Shown: positions 51,245 through 60,986, counted from the first letter of the stretch. The stretch: 64,000 bases of DNA from Burkholderiales bacterium (GCA_026399835.1 JAPLQE010000054.1:21041-85040), one strand, 5' to 3'. Notes: generated from the sequence alone by a model not told the origin. Translations and numbers: made by a program.

Positions 51245-51901
51245 TCACTTCTTCGCGGCCATCGCCGCGCGCAGCTCGAGGTTCGCCTTGCGGTCGGCGT
51301 TGACCTTCTGCACGCTCGCGCGCTCGCCCATCTGCCTGACGTAGTCGCGTGCCGGCGTCGCGGCCAGCACGTCGGCGCCGAGCACCGCCTTGGTGGCGCC
51401 GGAGATCAGCGGCAGGTTCACGATCGCCGAGCAGTCGGCCATCGTGAAGGTGTCGCCGGCGACGAAGGGCGAGAACTTCGCGAGCCTCGAGAAGGCCGCG
51501 ACGTTGCGCTCGAGCTCCTTGCGGGTGGCATCGATCACCGACTGCTCGACCGTGCCGCCGAAGAACGCCTGCGGATACAGCCGGCGTGCGACCAGCTCCA
51601 GGTGCAGCTCCATGAAGGTCACCAGCTCGCGGACCTTGGCGCGCGCGTACGGATCGGCCGGCAGCAGCGGCGTGGTGCCCGGATTCGCGTCCTCGATGTA
51701 CTCCAGCAGCACCTGCGACTCGCACAGCGAACCCTCGGGCACGCGCATGAACGGCACCTTGCCGAGCGGACTGGCCGAGAGCGTGGCCTCGTCCTTGGTG
51801 GCCCAGTTCAGCTCCTCCTCGAAGGGCACGCCCTTCTCGATCAGCGCGATCTTGACCTTGTTGTAGTAGTTGCTGACGGCGAATCCGGCCAGGGTGATCA
51901 T
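51245..51901 (-). CDS. Glutathione S-transferase family protein
   Basis: A 218-residue cytosolic GST. The thioredoxin-like N-terminal domain contains the 'SPLGKVPFM' cis-Pro loop and the 'CESQVLLEYIE' glutathione-binding Glu-Ser pair (about 60-70). The helical C-terminal domain has the N-capping 'FTMADCSAIVNLPL'. A 'SNYYNKVKIAL' stretch is at the usual catalytic position, with Ser9 or Tyr11 as candidate. Substrate unknown. It is divergent from the AEC transporter gene across about 107 bases. Confidence 0.9.
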   Translation of the reverse strand: MITLAGFAVSNYYNKVKIALIEKGVPFEEELNWATKDEATLSASPLGKVPFMRVPEGSLCESQVLLEYIEDANPGTTPLLPADPYARAKVRELVTFMELHLELVARRLYPQAFFGGTVEQSVIDATRKELERNVAAFSRLAKFSPFVAGDTFTMADCSAIVNLPLISGATKAVLGADVLAATPARDYVRQMGERASVQKVNADRKANLELRAAMAAKK

Positions 51902-52008
51902 CGACGGGGTCTCCTCGGGGGCTGTGTTCCATCACGACGGGCGGCGCCCGTTCCGCTCGCCGATGGTACCAAGCGGCCGCGACCGTCCCGGCCGCTACAC
52001 TGCGCGCC

Positions 52009-52950
52009 GTGGAACTCGCCGGACCGGTGCTGGACGTGGTGCTCCCGGTCTACGGCCTGATCGCCGCGGGCTGGGCGGCCCATCGTGCCCGGCTGATCGC
52101 CGACGAGGACGTCCGACGGTTCACCGACTTCACGTTTCGGGTGTTCGTCCCGGCGCAGCTCTTCCTGGCGATGGCCCGCACCGACTTCGGTACGCTGCAG
52201 GCCGGCGTGCCGACCGCCTATTTCAGTGCCGCACTCGCGATCTTCGCGACCGTTGTGCTGGTGCGAAGGCGGTCCGTGCCGCCGGTGCGCGCCGCGGTCG
52301 AGGGACTGGCCGCCTCGTTCTCGAACACCGTGATGATCGGCATTCCGCTCGTCAAGCTCGGCTGGGGCGAGGCCGGGCTTGCCATGCTGCTGTCGATCGT
52401 CGCGCTGCACTCGCTGCTGCTGCTGACCACCGCGACCTTCGTCTTCGAGGTCGCGGCAGCCACGGGGGCACCGCTGGTGGCAGTGGGCCGCGCGCTGCGC
52501 ACCTCGGTCCTGCATCCCGTCATCCTGCCGATCATCGCCGGCGCCGCCTGGAGCGCGTTCGGACCGCCGCTGCCGGGTGCCGCCCAGGCCACGCTCGGGC
52601 TGCTCGCGGCCGCGGCCTCGCCGCTGTGCCTGGTGCTGCTCGGCGCCTCGCTCGGGCGCGACGGGCTGCGCACCGGGCTGCGGCCCGCGCTCGCGATGAG
52701 CGCGCTCAAGCTGATCGCCTTCCCGCTGCTGGCCGCGGCGATCGGCCGCTTCGTGCTCGCGCTCGAGCCGCTCGCGCTGACCGTCGTGATCCTCACGGCG
52801 ACGCTGCCGATCGGCGCCAACGTGTTCCTCTTCGCCCAGCGCTACCGCAGCGACACCAGCGCCATCGCGGCCGCGGTGGTCTGGTCGACGCTGCTGGCCG
52901 CGCCGATCCTGGCGGTCCTGCTGCCCCTCCTGCCGGTGCCCCCAAGGTAG
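52009..52950 (+). CDS. AEC (auxin efflux carrier) family permease
   Basis: A 313-residue inner-membrane carrier with about ten hydrophobic helices in two five-helix halves ('LDVVLPVYGLIAAGWAAHRARL', 'ANVFLFAQRY'-type central motifs). Members export small organic acids or malonate-like compounds. It has a GTG start preceded by a -10-like TACACT (51996-52001), so the mRNA may be nearly leaderless. Substrate unknown. Confidence 0.88.
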   Translation: MELAGPVLDVVLPVYGLIAAGWAAHRARLIADEDVRRFTDFTFRVFVPAQLFLAMARTDFGTLQAGVPTAYFSAALAIFATVVLVRRRSVPPVRAAVEGLAASFSNTVMIGIPLVKLGWGEAGLAMLLSIVALHSLLLLTTATFVFEVAAATGAPLVAVGRALRTSVLHPVILPIIAGAAWSAFGPPLPGAAQATLGLLAAAASPLCLVLLGASLGRDGLRTGLRPALAMSALKLIAFPLLAAAIGRFVLALEPLALTVVILTATLPIGANVFLFAQRYRSDTSAIAAAVVWSTLLAAPILAVLLPLLPVPPR

Positions 52951-52961
52951 AATCGAACGAC

Positions 52962-54503
52962 ATGAAGCCATTCGAAGCGTTCGTGGTCGGCGTCGTGGGG
53001 ACCGGCGCGATGGGTCGCGGCATCGCCCAGCTGTTCGCGCAGTCGGGTCATGCCGTGCGACTGTTCGACGCCGCGCCCGGCGCGGCGAAGAACGCGTTCG
53101 ACACGGTCGGCGACACCCTGCGCAAGCAGGTGGACAAGGGCAAGCTCGCGCCCGAGGCCTTCGAGGCGACGATGGCCCGCATGTTGCCGGTCGGCGCGCT
53201 CGCCGAACTCGCAGGCTGCGACCTGATCATCGAGGCCATCGTCGAGAACCTCGACGCCAAGAAGCGTCTGTTCCTGGAGCTGGAGACGGTCGCCGGCCCC
53301 GACGCCCTCCTCGTCACCAACACCTCCTCGCTGTCGGTCACTGCCATCGCCGCGGCCTGCGCGCAGCCCGCGCGCGTCGCCGGCTACCACTTCTTCAACC
53401 CCGTGCCGCTGATGAAGGTGGTCGAGGTGATCCGGGGCGCCCGCACCTCCGCGGTCACCGCGGAGGCGCTCGTCGCCCTGACACGGCGTACCGGGCATGC
53501 GCCGGTCGTCGCGCAGGACACGCCCGGATTCCTGATCAACCATGCCGGCCGCGGCTACGGGCCCGAGGCGCTGAGGGTGGTGGCCGAGGGCGTGGCCGAC
53601 GTGCCCACTGTCGACCGCCTGATGCGCGAGCAGGTGGTCTTCAACGGCTCGGGCTTTCGGCTCGGGCCGTTCGAGCTGCTCGACCTCACCGGTCTGGATG
53701 TCTCGCATCCGGTGATGGAGTCGATCTACCGGCAGTTCTACGACGAGCCGCGCTTCCGGCCGTCGGCGCTCGCCGCGCAGCGGGTCGCAGGCGGCCTGCT
53801 CGGTCGCAAGACCGGCGAGGGTTTCTACCGCTACGAGAACGGCGCGGCGGTCGCGGTGCCCGAGGACGAGCCGCGCGCCGGCCCAGCACCCTTCTCCCGC
53901 GTCTGGGTCGGCCCCGGCCCGCGCGAGGCGGCACTGCGCGAGCTGGCCGTGGCGCTCGGCGCGAGCCTCGATGAAGCCGCTCAGCCCCGGGCCGACAGCC
54001 TGGTGCTGATCGCGCCCCTCGGGCTGGACGCCACCGCCGCGTGCACCGATGCAGGCCTGCCTGCCGAACGCACCGTCGCGATCGACACGCTGTTCCCGTT
54101 CGCCGCGAAGGCATGCAAGCGCCGCGTGCTGATGGCGACCCCGGCCACCGATCCGGCGCTCGCGCAGGCGGCGCGGCGGCTGTTCGCCGCAGACGGCGCG
54201 CGCGCGAGCCTGATCCGAGACTCCGCCGGCTTCGTTGCGCAGCGCGTGGTCGCGATGGTGGTGGCAGTGGCCTGCGAGATCGCGCAGCAGCGGATCGCGA
54301 GCCCCGCCGACATCGACCTCGCGGTGCGCCTGGGCCTGGGCTACCCGACCGGTCCGCTGTCGATGGGCGACGCGCTCGGCGCCGCCACCGTCGCGGCGGT
54401 GCTCGAGGGCATGCACGCCTGCACCGGCGATCCCCGTTACCGCCCGAGCCCCTGGATGCGCCGCCGCGCGCGCCTGGGCCTGTCGCTGCTGCACGCAGAC
54501 TAG
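52962..54503 (+). CDS. 3-hydroxyacyl-CoA dehydrogenase (PaaH/PaaC-like)
   Basis: A 513-residue NAD-dependent dehydrogenase. It has a Rossmann N-domain 'VGVVGTGAMGRGIAQLFAQSGH' (10-31) and catalytic block 'NTSSLSVTAIA' ... 'GYHFFNPVPLMKVVEVI' with the catalytic His. A first C-terminal domain (about 190-285) is followed by a second, degenerate one (about 300-500). The double C-domain without a hydratase domain fits PaaH-type enzymes (3-hydroxyadipyl- or 3-hydroxybutyryl-CoA). TAGAAT (52948-52953) lies just before the ATG. It probably acts with the next two genes in acyl-CoA breakdown. Confidence 0.92.
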   Translation: MKPFEAFVVGVVGTGAMGRGIAQLFAQSGHAVRLFDAAPGAAKNAFDTVGDTLRKQVDKGKLAPEAFEATMARMLPVGALAELAGCDLIIEAIVENLDAKKRLFLELETVAGPDALLVTNTSSLSVTAIAAACAQPARVAGYHFFNPVPLMKVVEVIRGARTSAVTAEALVALTRRTGHAPVVAQDTPGFLINHAGRGYGPEALRVVAEGVADVPTVDRLMREQVVFNGSGFRLGPFELLDLTGLDVSHPVMESIYRQFYDEPRFRPSALAAQRVAGGLLGRKTGEGFYRYENGAAVAVPEDEPRAGPAPFSRVWVGPGPREAALRELAVALGASLDEAAQPRADSLVLIAPLGLDATAACTDAGLPAERTVAIDTLFPFAAKACKRRVLMATPATDPALAQAARRLFAADGARASLIRDSAGFVAQRVVAMVVAVACEIAQQRIASPADIDLAVRLGLGYPTGPLSMGDALGAATVAAVLEGMHACTGDPRYRPSPWMRRRARLGLSLLHAD

Positions 54504-54546
54504 ACCGGGCCCACGCCCGGCACGAACCGAACGAGATGGAGGGACG

Positions 54547-55614
54547 ATGAGCGACCTGGCCGAACAGAACGTCGGCACCACCCCCGTGGCCGAACGCCAC
54601 CGCTTCGACGTGGGCGCGCTCGACACCTGGATGCGCGCGAACGTCGAGGACTTCGCCGGACCGCTGACCGTCGAACAGTTCAAGGGCGGCCAGTCGAATC
54701 CCACCTTCCGCCTGAGCACGCCGTCACGCGCCTACGTGATGCGGGCCAAGCCCGGTCCGGTCGCGAAGCTGCTGCCCTCGGCCCATGCGGTCGAGCGCGA
54801 ATACAAGGTCCTCGCCGCGCTGGCCGGCACCGACGTGCCGGTGGCCCGCGTCTACGGGCTGTGCGAGGACGAGTCGGTGATCGGCCGTGCGTTCTACATC
54901 ATGGACTGCGTCGAGGGCCGCGTGCTCTGGGACCAGTCCCTGCCCGGCGTCTCGAACGCCGAGCGCGACGCGATCTACGACGAGATGAACCGCGTGATCG
55001 CGGCCCTGCACAAGGTCGATGTGGCCGCCGTCGGGCTCACCGACTTCGGCCGCCCGGGCAACTACTTCGCCCGCCAGATCAGCCGCTGGTCGAAGCAGTA
55101 CGTGCTGTCCGAGACCGAGAAGATCCCGGAGATGGACCGGCTGATCGAGTGGCTGCCGCAGCACATCCCCGAGGGCGACGAGAGCGCCATCGTCCACGGC
55201 GACTACCGGCTCGACAACATGATGTTCGACCGCGAGCGCCCGCGCGTGCTCGCGGTGCTCGACTGGGAGCTCTCGACGATCGGTCATCCGCTCGCCGACT
55301 TCAGCTACCACTGCATGAGCTGGCATATCCCGCCCGGGCAGTTCCGCGGCATCGCCGGGCTCGACCTCGCCGCGCTCGGCATCCCGAGCGAGGCGGACTA
55401 CATGCGCCGCTACTGCGCGCGGACCGGTCGCGAGCACATCGGCCACTGGGACTTCTACCTCGCCTACAACTGCTTCAGGCTGGCCGGCATCCTGCAGGGC
55501 ATCGTCAAGCGCGCGCTCGACGGCACCGCCTCGAGCCCGCAGGCGCTCGAGCAGGGCAAGCGCGTGCGGCCGCTCGCCGAGATGGCCTGGGCGTTCGCGC
55601 AGCAGGTGCGCTGA
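54547..55614 (+). CDS. APH-family kinase linked to acyl-CoA dehydrogenase (ACAD10/11 N-domain / LvaA-like)
   Basis: A 355-residue phosphotransferase with the aminoglycoside-kinase fold. '[13 protein letters not shown]' holds the catalytic Asp and metal Asn (HGD...N motif), and '[18 protein letters not shown]' is the metal site. '[12 protein letters not shown]' near residue 47 is typical of the acyl-CoA linked group rather than antibiotic kinases. In human ACAD10/ACAD11 such a domain is fused to an acyl-CoA dehydrogenase and phosphorylates 4-hydroxyacyl-CoA. In Pseudomonas LvaA does this in levulinate use. Here the dehydrogenase is the next gene. Resistance to aminoglycosides is not expected. 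Confidence 0.9.
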   Translation: MSDLAEQNVGTTPVAERHRFDVGALDTWMRANVEDFAGPLTVEQFKGGQSNPTFRLSTPSRAYVMRAKPGPVAKLLPSAHAVEREYKVLAALAGTDVPVARVYGLCEDESVIGRAFYIMDCVEGRVLWDQSLPGVSNAERDAIYDEMNRVIAALHKVDVAAVGLTDFGRPGNYFARQISRWSKQYVLSETEKIPEMDRLIEWLPQHIPEGDESAIVHGDYRLDNMMFDRERPRVLAVLDWELSTIGHPLADFSYHCMSWHIPPGQFRGIAGLDLAALGIPSEADYMRRYCARTGREHIGHWDFYLAYNCFRLAGILQGIVKRALDGTASSPQALEQGKRVRPLAEMAWAFAQQVR

Positions 55615-55666
55615 AGCCCGCAGAATCAGCATCGAACCGATCGACGACCCAAGGAGGAGAGACGCA

Positions 55667-56935
55667 ATGGATTTCGAGCACACCCCGAAGGTGAAGGAAC
55701 TTCAGGCACGCCTGATCGACTTCATGAACCAGCACATCTACCCGAACGAGGAGGCGTACCACCACGAGGTGGACACGAACCGTCGCGCGGGCAACGCCTG
55801 GATCCCGACCAAGGTCATCGAAGACCTCAAGCCGATCGCCCGCAAGGCGGGCCTGTGGAACCTGTTCCTGCCGTTCTCGAAGCGGGTCCCCGAGGGCCTG
55901 ACCAACCTCGAGTACGCGACGCTGTGCGAGATCATGGGCCGCGTGCACTGGGCCTCCGAGGTGTTCAACTGCTCGGCGCCGGACACCGGCAACATGGAGA
56001 CCCTCGAGCGCTACGCGACCGAGGAAATCAAGCGCGAGTGGCTCGACCCGCTGCTGCGCGGCGAGATCCGCAGCGCCTTCCTGATGACCGAGCCGGCGGT
56101 CGCCTCGTCGGACGCGACCAACATCCAGCTCGCGATCCGCCGCGAGGGCGACACCTACGTGCTGAACGGCCGCAAGTGGTGGAGCTCCGGCCTGGGCGAT
56201 CCGCGCTGCAAGGTGCTGATCGTGATGGGCAAGACCAATCCCGATGCGGGCCGCCACGAGCAGCAGTCGATGATCGTCGTGCCCACCGACACCCCCGGGA
56301 TCAAGGTGCTGCGCCACCTGTCGGTGTTCGGCTACGACGATGCGCCGCACGGCCACATGGAGGTCGACCTGGTCGACGTCCGCGTGCCGGTCTCGAACAT
56401 CCTGCTCGGCGAGGGCCGTGGCTTCGAGATCGCCCAGGGCCGCCTCGGGCCGGGCCGGATCCACCACTGCATGCGCTCGATCGGCGCCGCCGAGCGGGCA
56501 CTCGAGCTGATGTGCAAGCGGCTGATGTCGCGCGTGGCCTTCGGCAAGCCGATCTCGCAACACTCGATCTGGCACGAGCGGATCGCCGAGTCGCGCTGCA
56601 TGATCGACCAGGCCCGGCTGATGACGCTCAAGGCCGCGTACATGATGGACACGGTCGGCAACAAGGTCGCCAAGGCCGAGATCGCGATGATCAAGGTCAT
56701 CGCACCGAACATGGCCTGCCAGATCATCGACTGGGCCATGCAGGCGCATGGCGGTGCCGGCATCTCGCAGGTCACGCCGCTGGCCAACATGTACGCCCAC
56801 CAGCGCACGCTGCGCTTCGCCGACGGTCCGGACGAAGTGCACCGCGCCGCGATCGCCAAGCTCGAGCTCGGCAAGCACTCGACGATCCCGGGCAAGAACG
56901 ACCTGGAGACGATGCCGGTCACTCGCGGCTTCTGA
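55667..56935 (+). CDS. Acyl-CoA dehydrogenase, ACAD10/11 type
   Basis: A 422-residue FAD enzyme. It contains '[17 protein letters not shown]' (FAD/substrate), '[16 protein letters not shown]', '[17 protein letters not shown]', 'QAHGGAGIS' and, near the end, '[15 protein letters not shown]'. In medium-chain dehydrogenases the catalytic base is the Glu of 'YEGT'. Here that position reads A-D-G, as I recall it for the ACAD10/11 group. AAGGAGGAGAG lies 6 bases before the ATG, a very strong ribosome site. Together with the kinase gene it forms a split version of ACAD10/11. Confidence 0.92.
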   Translation: MDFEHTPKVKELQARLIDFMNQHIYPNEEAYHHEVDTNRRAGNAWIPTKVIEDLKPIARKAGLWNLFLPFSKRVPEGLTNLEYATLCEIMGRVHWASEVFNCSAPDTGNMETLERYATEEIKREWLDPLLRGEIRSAFLMTEPAVASSDATNIQLAIRREGDTYVLNGRKWWSSGLGDPRCKVLIVMGKTNPDAGRHEQQSMIVVPTDTPGIKVLRHLSVFGYDDAPHGHMEVDLVDVRVPVSNILLGEGRGFEIAQGRLGPGRIHHCMRSIGAAERALELMCKRLMSRVAFGKPISQHSIWHERIAESRCMIDQARLMTLKAAYMMDTVGNKVAKAEIAMIKVIAPNMACQIIDWAMQAHGGAGISQVTPLANMYAHQRTLRFADGPDEVHRAAIAKLELGKHSTIPGKNDLETMPVTRGF

Positions 56936-57027
56936 GCCTCGGATACCGGCTGCCGCGGCGCCTGCTGCGGCCCCCCGCGGCGCCTCCCGGCGTCGCGGGC
57001 CTCGGTCGGGCCTCCGTCGGGCCTGCC

Positions 57028-57480
57028 CTACTGCACCGGCTCCTTGAGCACCGGCGGGAGCGGGAACGAGAACACCTCGATGCCCTCGTCGGCCAGCTCG
57101 CGGGCCTCGTCGGGGCTGGCGACGCCGCGGATGCCGCGCTCGGGCGACTCGCGATAGTGGATGCGCCGCGCCTCCTCGGCGAAGCGCTCGCCGACGTCCT
57201 CGGTGTTCTCGACGATGTTGCGCGCCATCTTCATGAACAGCGCCTGGACCGCGCGCGGATCGAGCGGCATGCCCGGCGCCGCGGGCTTGGGCGTGGCGGG
57301 CGCCTCGGAGGCACCCGACAGGTTCAGGCGCGGTGCGGCGGGCATCTTGCGGATCGCGGTGGCGGCGCAGACCGGGCATTCGATCAGGCCTCGGGCGAGC
57401 TGCGAGTCGTAGTCCTCGGCGGAACCGAACCATCCTTCGAAGCGATGGTCGTGCTCGCAGGCGAGGTTGAAGACTTTCAT
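57028..57480 (-). CDS. DUF1178 family protein
   Basis: A 150-residue conserved protein of unknown role, common in alpha- and betaproteobacteria. The N-terminus 'MKVFNLACEHDHRFEGWFGS' and the pair 'ECPVCAATAIRKMP' give three cysteines (C8, and CPVC) with nearby His that could bind zinc. The middle is Ala/Pro-rich, and the C-terminal half is helical ('FMKMARNIVENTEDVGERFAEEARRIHY'). It is divergent from mnmH across 65 bases that hold a palindrome. Confidence 0.88.
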   Translation of the reverse strand: MKVFNLACEHDHRFEGWFGSAEDYDSQLARGLIECPVCAATAIRKMPAAPRLNLSGASEAPATPKPAAPGMPLDPRAVQALFMKMARNIVENTEDVGERFAEEARRIHYRESPERGIRGVASPDEARELADEGIEVFSFPLPPVLKEPVQ

Positions 57481-57493
57481 GGGCTGCGCTCCG

Positions 57494-57524
57494 TTGGGCG
57501 ATTCTACGGCATGCCGCTAGAATC
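57494..57524. promoter_or_regulatory. Divergent promoter/palindrome between DUF1178 gene and mnmH
   Basis: GATTCTA (57500-57506), CGGCATGCCG (57507-57516), C, TAGAATC (57518-57524) form a 25-base near-perfect palindrome. TAGAAT is a good -10 on both strands. For mnmH, TTGGGC (57494-57499) is 18 bases before TAGAAT. Either two back-to-back promoters or a regulator site sits here. Confidence 0.5.
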
Positions 57525-57545
57525 CGCGGTCCAGCGAGGTCAGGC

Positions 57546-58616
57546 ATGAAGGATCCGATCGCGCTGCCGGTCTCCGAAGTGGTGGCGCATCTGCGCGATT
57601 TCAACACCCTCGTCGATGCGCGCAGCCCTTCCGAGTACACCGAGGATCACCTGCCCGGCGCCATCAACGCGCCCGTGCTGGACGATGCCGAGCGGGCGCT
57701 CGTCGGCACGCTCAACGCCGAGCGCGGCGCCTTCGAGGCGAAGCGTCTCGGGGCGGCGATCGTCTCGCGCAACATCGGCGGGCTGATCGAGCGGCTGTTC
57801 GCCGAGCGCGACCGCCATTGGCGCCCGCTGGTCTACTGCTGGCGCGGCGGCAACCGCTCCGGTTCGCTCGCCACCGTGCTCGCGCGCATCGGCTGGCGCA
57901 CGCATGTGATCGAGGGCGGCTACAAGGCCTTCCGGCGCCATGTCATCGGGGACCTCGCTGCGATCCCGGCGACGCTGCGCTTCGTGGTCGTCGGCGGGCG
58001 CACCGGCAGCGCCAAGAGCCGCCTGCTCGAGCGACTGGCCTCGCAGGGCGAGCAGGTGCTGGACCTCGAGGCGCTCGCCAGTCATCGCGGCTCGGTGCTC
58101 GGCGGTCTGCCCGGGGCGCCGCAGCCGAGCCAGAAGCACTTCGAGACCCAGATCTGGGACCGCCTGCGGGCCGCCGATCCGTCCCGCCCGGTCTTCGTCG
58201 AGTCCGAGAGCCGCAAGGTCGGCCGGGTGCAGGTGCCCGAGGCGCTGATCCTCGCGGTGCGCGGCTCGCGCGTCGCGGTGGTCGATGCCGACGTCGATGT
58301 GCGCAGCCGCTTCCTGCTGGCGGAGTACGAGCACTTCAGGCAGGACGTGCCGGCACTGCTCGCGCTGCTCGAGCACCTCGTGCCGCTGCATGGCGCGGAG
58401 CGGATCCGCGAATGGAAGGGGCTGGTGGCGTCGGACCGCTGGCTCGAACTGGTCGAGCGACTGCTGGTCGAGCACTACGACCCGAGCTACGACCGCTCGA
58501 TGAAGCGCAACTTCGGCCGCCTGGACGAGGCGCCGAGGGTGCGGCTCGAGGGCACGGACGATGCCGCGCTCGAGCGCGGGGCACTGGCGCTGGCCCGCCT
58601 CGGCGCCGAGGGCTGA
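57546..58616 (+). CDS. mnmH: tRNA 2-selenouridine synthase
   Basis: A 356-residue enzyme that converts 2-thiouridine to geranylated and then 2-selenouridine at the wobble position of some tRNAs. The rhodanese domain has C98 in 'LVYCWRGGNRSGSLAT' (C97 in E. coli). The P-loop domain has 'GRTGSAKS' (151-158) where E. coli has GLTGSGK, so the second Gly is Ala. 'SRNIGGLIERLF' and 'FVESESRKVG' are conserved. selD is not in the window. Confidence 0.94.
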   Translation: MKDPIALPVSEVVAHLRDFNTLVDARSPSEYTEDHLPGAINAPVLDDAERALVGTLNAERGAFEAKRLGAAIVSRNIGGLIERLFAERDRHWRPLVYCWRGGNRSGSLATVLARIGWRTHVIEGGYKAFRRHVIGDLAAIPATLRFVVVGGRTGSAKSRLLERLASQGEQVLDLEALASHRGSVLGGLPGAPQPSQKHFETQIWDRLRAADPSRPVFVESESRKVGRVQVPEALILAVRGSRVAVVDADVDVRSRFLLAEYEHFRQDVPALLALLEHLVPLHGAERIREWKGLVASDRWLELVERLLVEHYDPSYDRSMKRNFGRLDEAPRVRLEGTDDAALERGALALARLGAEG

Positions 58617-58670
58617 GGGCTGAGGGCCGAGCGGGAGGGCGCTACGCCCCCCGCAGCCCCGCCCCGCCGA

Positions 58671-60590
58671 TCAGGGCTGCTTCGCGTCGGCCTTCGTGCC
58701 GATCCGCTCGGGATGGCGGACGATCTTCGTGCGGGCCTTGATCGATTCGACGTAGACGCCCGCGTCCTGCTGGGCGGCGACACGCTCGATCTGCGAGTCG
58801 TACGCACCCAGCTTCTGCGCGAGCTCCTGCGGCGTCGGGGTCAGCGTCCTGACCAGCTCCACGATCGTGTAGCCCTGCGTGCCGAGGTCCACACCGGTGA
58901 AGGCGGGCAGCGACTCGCCGGGCATGCGGAAGACCGCCTCGAGCGCGGACTGTGCGAGGCCCGCCGGCGCATTGCGCGACACCGTGCGAACCGTCGAGAA
59001 CCCTTCGGCGCCCTTGCCCGCCTCGGCCTTGGCCGCCTTGAGCTCGGCCAGCCGCGCCTCGCCGGCGGCGCGTGCGAGCTTGCCTGCCTCTTCGGCGATC
59101 ACGAGCTTGCGCACCTCGTCCTTGACCGCCTCGAGCGGCCTGCGCTGCGGGGCGCGGTACTCGACGACGCGTGCCGCGGCCAGCTGCCCTGGCGCGACCT
59201 CGATCGCCTCGGTGTTGCGCTTGTTGCGCAGCACCTCGTCGCCGAACAGCGCGCCGAGCAGCCGCGGACTGGCGAGCGGGCTGCCGCGAGCCGCGTCCGG
59301 GGCCGGCACGCGGCCGACGTTGTCGGCCGTCCGGATCTCGAGCTTCCACTTGTCGGCGACCGGCTTGAGCGACTCGGACTGCTCGTAGACCATGTCGGTG
59401 AACGCCTGTGCGGCCTCGGCGTACTTGGCGCCCGCCTGCTGCAGCTTCACCTCGCGCTCGAGCTCGCCGCGCACCTGCTCGAAGGTCTTCTCGGCCCCCG
59501 GCTTGATGCCGGTCAGCCGGATGATGTGCTGGCCGAACTCCGACTCGACCGGACCGCGGATCTCGTCCTGCTTCATGTCGAAGGCCGCATCGGCGAACGG
59601 CTTGACCATCGAGGAGCGTGCGAAGAAGCCGAGGTCACCGCCCTGCGCGGCCGAGCCCGGATCGTCGGAGGACGACTTGGCGAGCGCCGCGAACTTCGAC
59701 GGGTCGCCCTTGAGCTGCGCGAGCAGCTGCTCGGCCTTCGCCTTGGCGTCCGGACCGGACTTCACGAGGATGTGGCTCGCACGACGCTCCTCGGGCGTGC
59801 CGTAGCGTGCCTTGTTCTGCTCGTAGTAGGTCTTCAGGTCGTCGGGCGAGACCGCGATCTGAGCGGCGATCGCATCCCGCGACAGCACCACCACCTCGAC
59901 CTTGGCCGATTCGGGCGTCTCGAAGACCCGGCCGTTCGCCTCGTGGTAGGCGGCGAGCTGAGCGTCGGTCGGCTGCACGCGGGCGGCGAAGTCGGCGGCG
60001 GCGAAGCGCTGCTCGCGGACCTCGCGACGCTCTTCCTGCAGCGCGACCAGGCGCTCGCGGACGGACTTCGGCATGAACGCGGAGGCGCTCACCGCATCAG
60101 GCAGCGCCTGCACCAGCAGATCGCCGCGCACCATCGCCTCGAATCCGGCGGGCGTGAGCCCGCGCGACGCGACCAGAGCCTTGTAGCGTGCGTCGTCGAA
60201 GCCACCGTCCTCGCGCTTGAGACCCGGGATGCCGAGGATGGTCTGGCGCACGCGCTCGTCGGTGATCACCACGCTGCGCGCGCTCGCCTGCTCGGCGATC
60301 GCCTTCTGAGCGATCAGCCCCTCGAGGATCTCGCTGCGCGCCTCCGGCGTGTCGAACATCTTGGTGTCGACGCCGTCGCCGAGCATCTGGCGCAGCTGGT
60401 CGATCTGCTGGCGCTGCGCGGCGTCGAACTCGGGCTGGAGGATCTCGCGGCCGCCCACCTTCGCGACGCCGCGGTCGCCTGACAGCATGCCTTCGTAGCC
60501 CGAGATCCCGAAGAAGACGAATGCAGGAAGGATCAGGATCAGCAGGATGAACTGCAGGATGCGCTGATGCTTGCGGATGGATTCGAACAT
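58671..60590 (-). CDS. ppiD: Membrane-anchored periplasmic folding factor PpiD (SurA-like parvulin)
   Basis: A 639-residue chaperone at the Sec translocon exit. One N-terminal membrane helix ('[20 protein letters not shown]', about 12-31) is followed by a SurA-like helical domain. The parvulin domain (about 265-365) is recognised by '[16 protein letters not shown]', '[17 protein letters not shown]' and '[17 protein letters not shown]'. A C-terminal helical domain completes it. The ATG (MFESIRKHQ) was chosen over a longer frame running into the tRNA terminator. The clpX-lon-tRNA-ppiD order is typical. Confidence 0.94.
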   Translation of the reverse strand: MFESIRKHQRILQFILLILILPAFVFFGISGYEGMLSGDRGVAKVGGREILQPEFDAAQRQQIDQLRQMLGDGVDTKMFDTPEARSEILEGLIAQKAIAEQASARSVVITDERVRQTILGIPGLKREDGGFDDARYKALVASRGLTPAGFEAMVRGDLLVQALPDAVSASAFMPKSVRERLVALQEERREVREQRFAAADFAARVQPTDAQLAAYHEANGRVFETPESAKVEVVVLSRDAIAAQIAVSPDDLKTYYEQNKARYGTPEERRASHILVKSGPDAKAKAEQLLAQLKGDPSKFAALAKSSSDDPGSAAQGGDLGFFARSSMVKPFADAAFDMKQDEIRGPVESEFGQHIIRLTGIKPGAEKTFEQVRGELEREVKLQQAGAKYAEAAQAFTDMVYEQSESLKPVADKWKLEIRTADNVGRVPAPDAARGSPLASPRLLGALFGDEVLRNKRNTEAIEVAPGQLAAARVVEYRAPQRRPLEAVKDEVRKLVIAEEAGKLARAAGEARLAELKAAKAEAGKGAEGFSTVRTVSRNAPAGLAQSALEAVFRMPGESLPAFTGVDLGTQGYTIVELVRTLTPTPQELAQKLGAYDSQIERVAAQQDAGVYVESIKARTKIVRHPERIGTKADAKQP

Positions 60591-60642
60591 GGTGCGTCCG
60601 GTGACGGGTCGCCGTGCCGGTCGGCGGGCCCGGTTGTATAGC

Positions 60643-60670
60643 AAAAAGGGGCGAACTTTCGTTCGCCCCT
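60643..60670 (-). terminator. Intrinsic terminator of the tRNA transcript
   Basis: On the minus strand AGGGGCGAAC, loop GAAA, GTTCGCCCCT is a perfect 10-bp stem with a T-run of five whose first base closes the stem. It lies 16 bases past the tRNA-Asp 3' end and before ppiD. Confidence 0.92.
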
Positions 60671-60685
60671 TCTGCATTTTCAGTC

Positions 60686-60762
60686 TGGCGGAGTGGACGG
60701 GACTCGAACCCGCGACCCCCGGCGTGACAGGCCGGTATTCTAACCGACTGAACTACCACTCC
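60686..60762 (-). tRNA. tRNA-Asp (anticodon GTC)
   Basis: A 77-base cloverleaf on the minus strand. The acceptor GGAGTGG pairs with CCACTCC, with encoded GCCA end. The anticodon loop CTGTCAC lies between CCGGC and GCCGG, and the T-arm is GCGGG-TTCGAGT-CCCGT. It follows tRNA-Val by 39 bases in the same transcript. Confidence 0.97.
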
Positions 60763-60801
60763 TTGGTCTTGCTCGGTGCTGCTGGTGCCATATATCGTTG
60801 G

Positions 60802-60877
60802 TGGTGGGTGCTGAGAGGCTCGAACTCCCGACCTACGCCTTGTAAGGGCGCCGCTCTACCAGCTGAGCTAAGCACCC
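60802..60877 (-). tRNA. tRNA-Val (anticodon TAC)
   Basis: A 76-base cloverleaf on the minus strand. The acceptor GGGTGCT pairs with AGCACCC, with discriminator A and encoded CCA. The D-arm region is TAGCTCAGCTGGTAGAGC, the anticodon loop CTTACAA lies between GCGCC and GGCGT, and the T-arm contains GTTCGAGCC. It is the first of the two-tRNA unit. Confidence 0.97.
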
Positions 60878-60904
60878 TCGCTGCAGCGCCCAACGAAGAC
60901 AGCA

Positions 60905-60934
60905 ATATTAGCACCGCTTCGGCGTGTCATGCAA
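60905..60934 (-). promoter_or_regulatory. Promoter of tRNA-Val/tRNA-Asp
   Basis: On the minus strand TTGCAT, an 18-base spacer and TAATAT end 27 bases before the tRNA-Val 5' end, the expected distance for a short leader. The AT-rich hexamers stand out against the GC-rich surroundings. Confidence 0.6.
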
Positions 60935-60986
60935 ACCGGCAGCACCGAACGGATCCGTGTGAGCCGTCGTGCGCTACACAGAAGAA

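Noticed and set aside
54547..55614. Aminoglycoside resistance kinase
   Set aside because: The fold is APH-like, but the sequence group and the neighbouring acyl-CoA dehydrogenase point to acyl-CoA metabolism.
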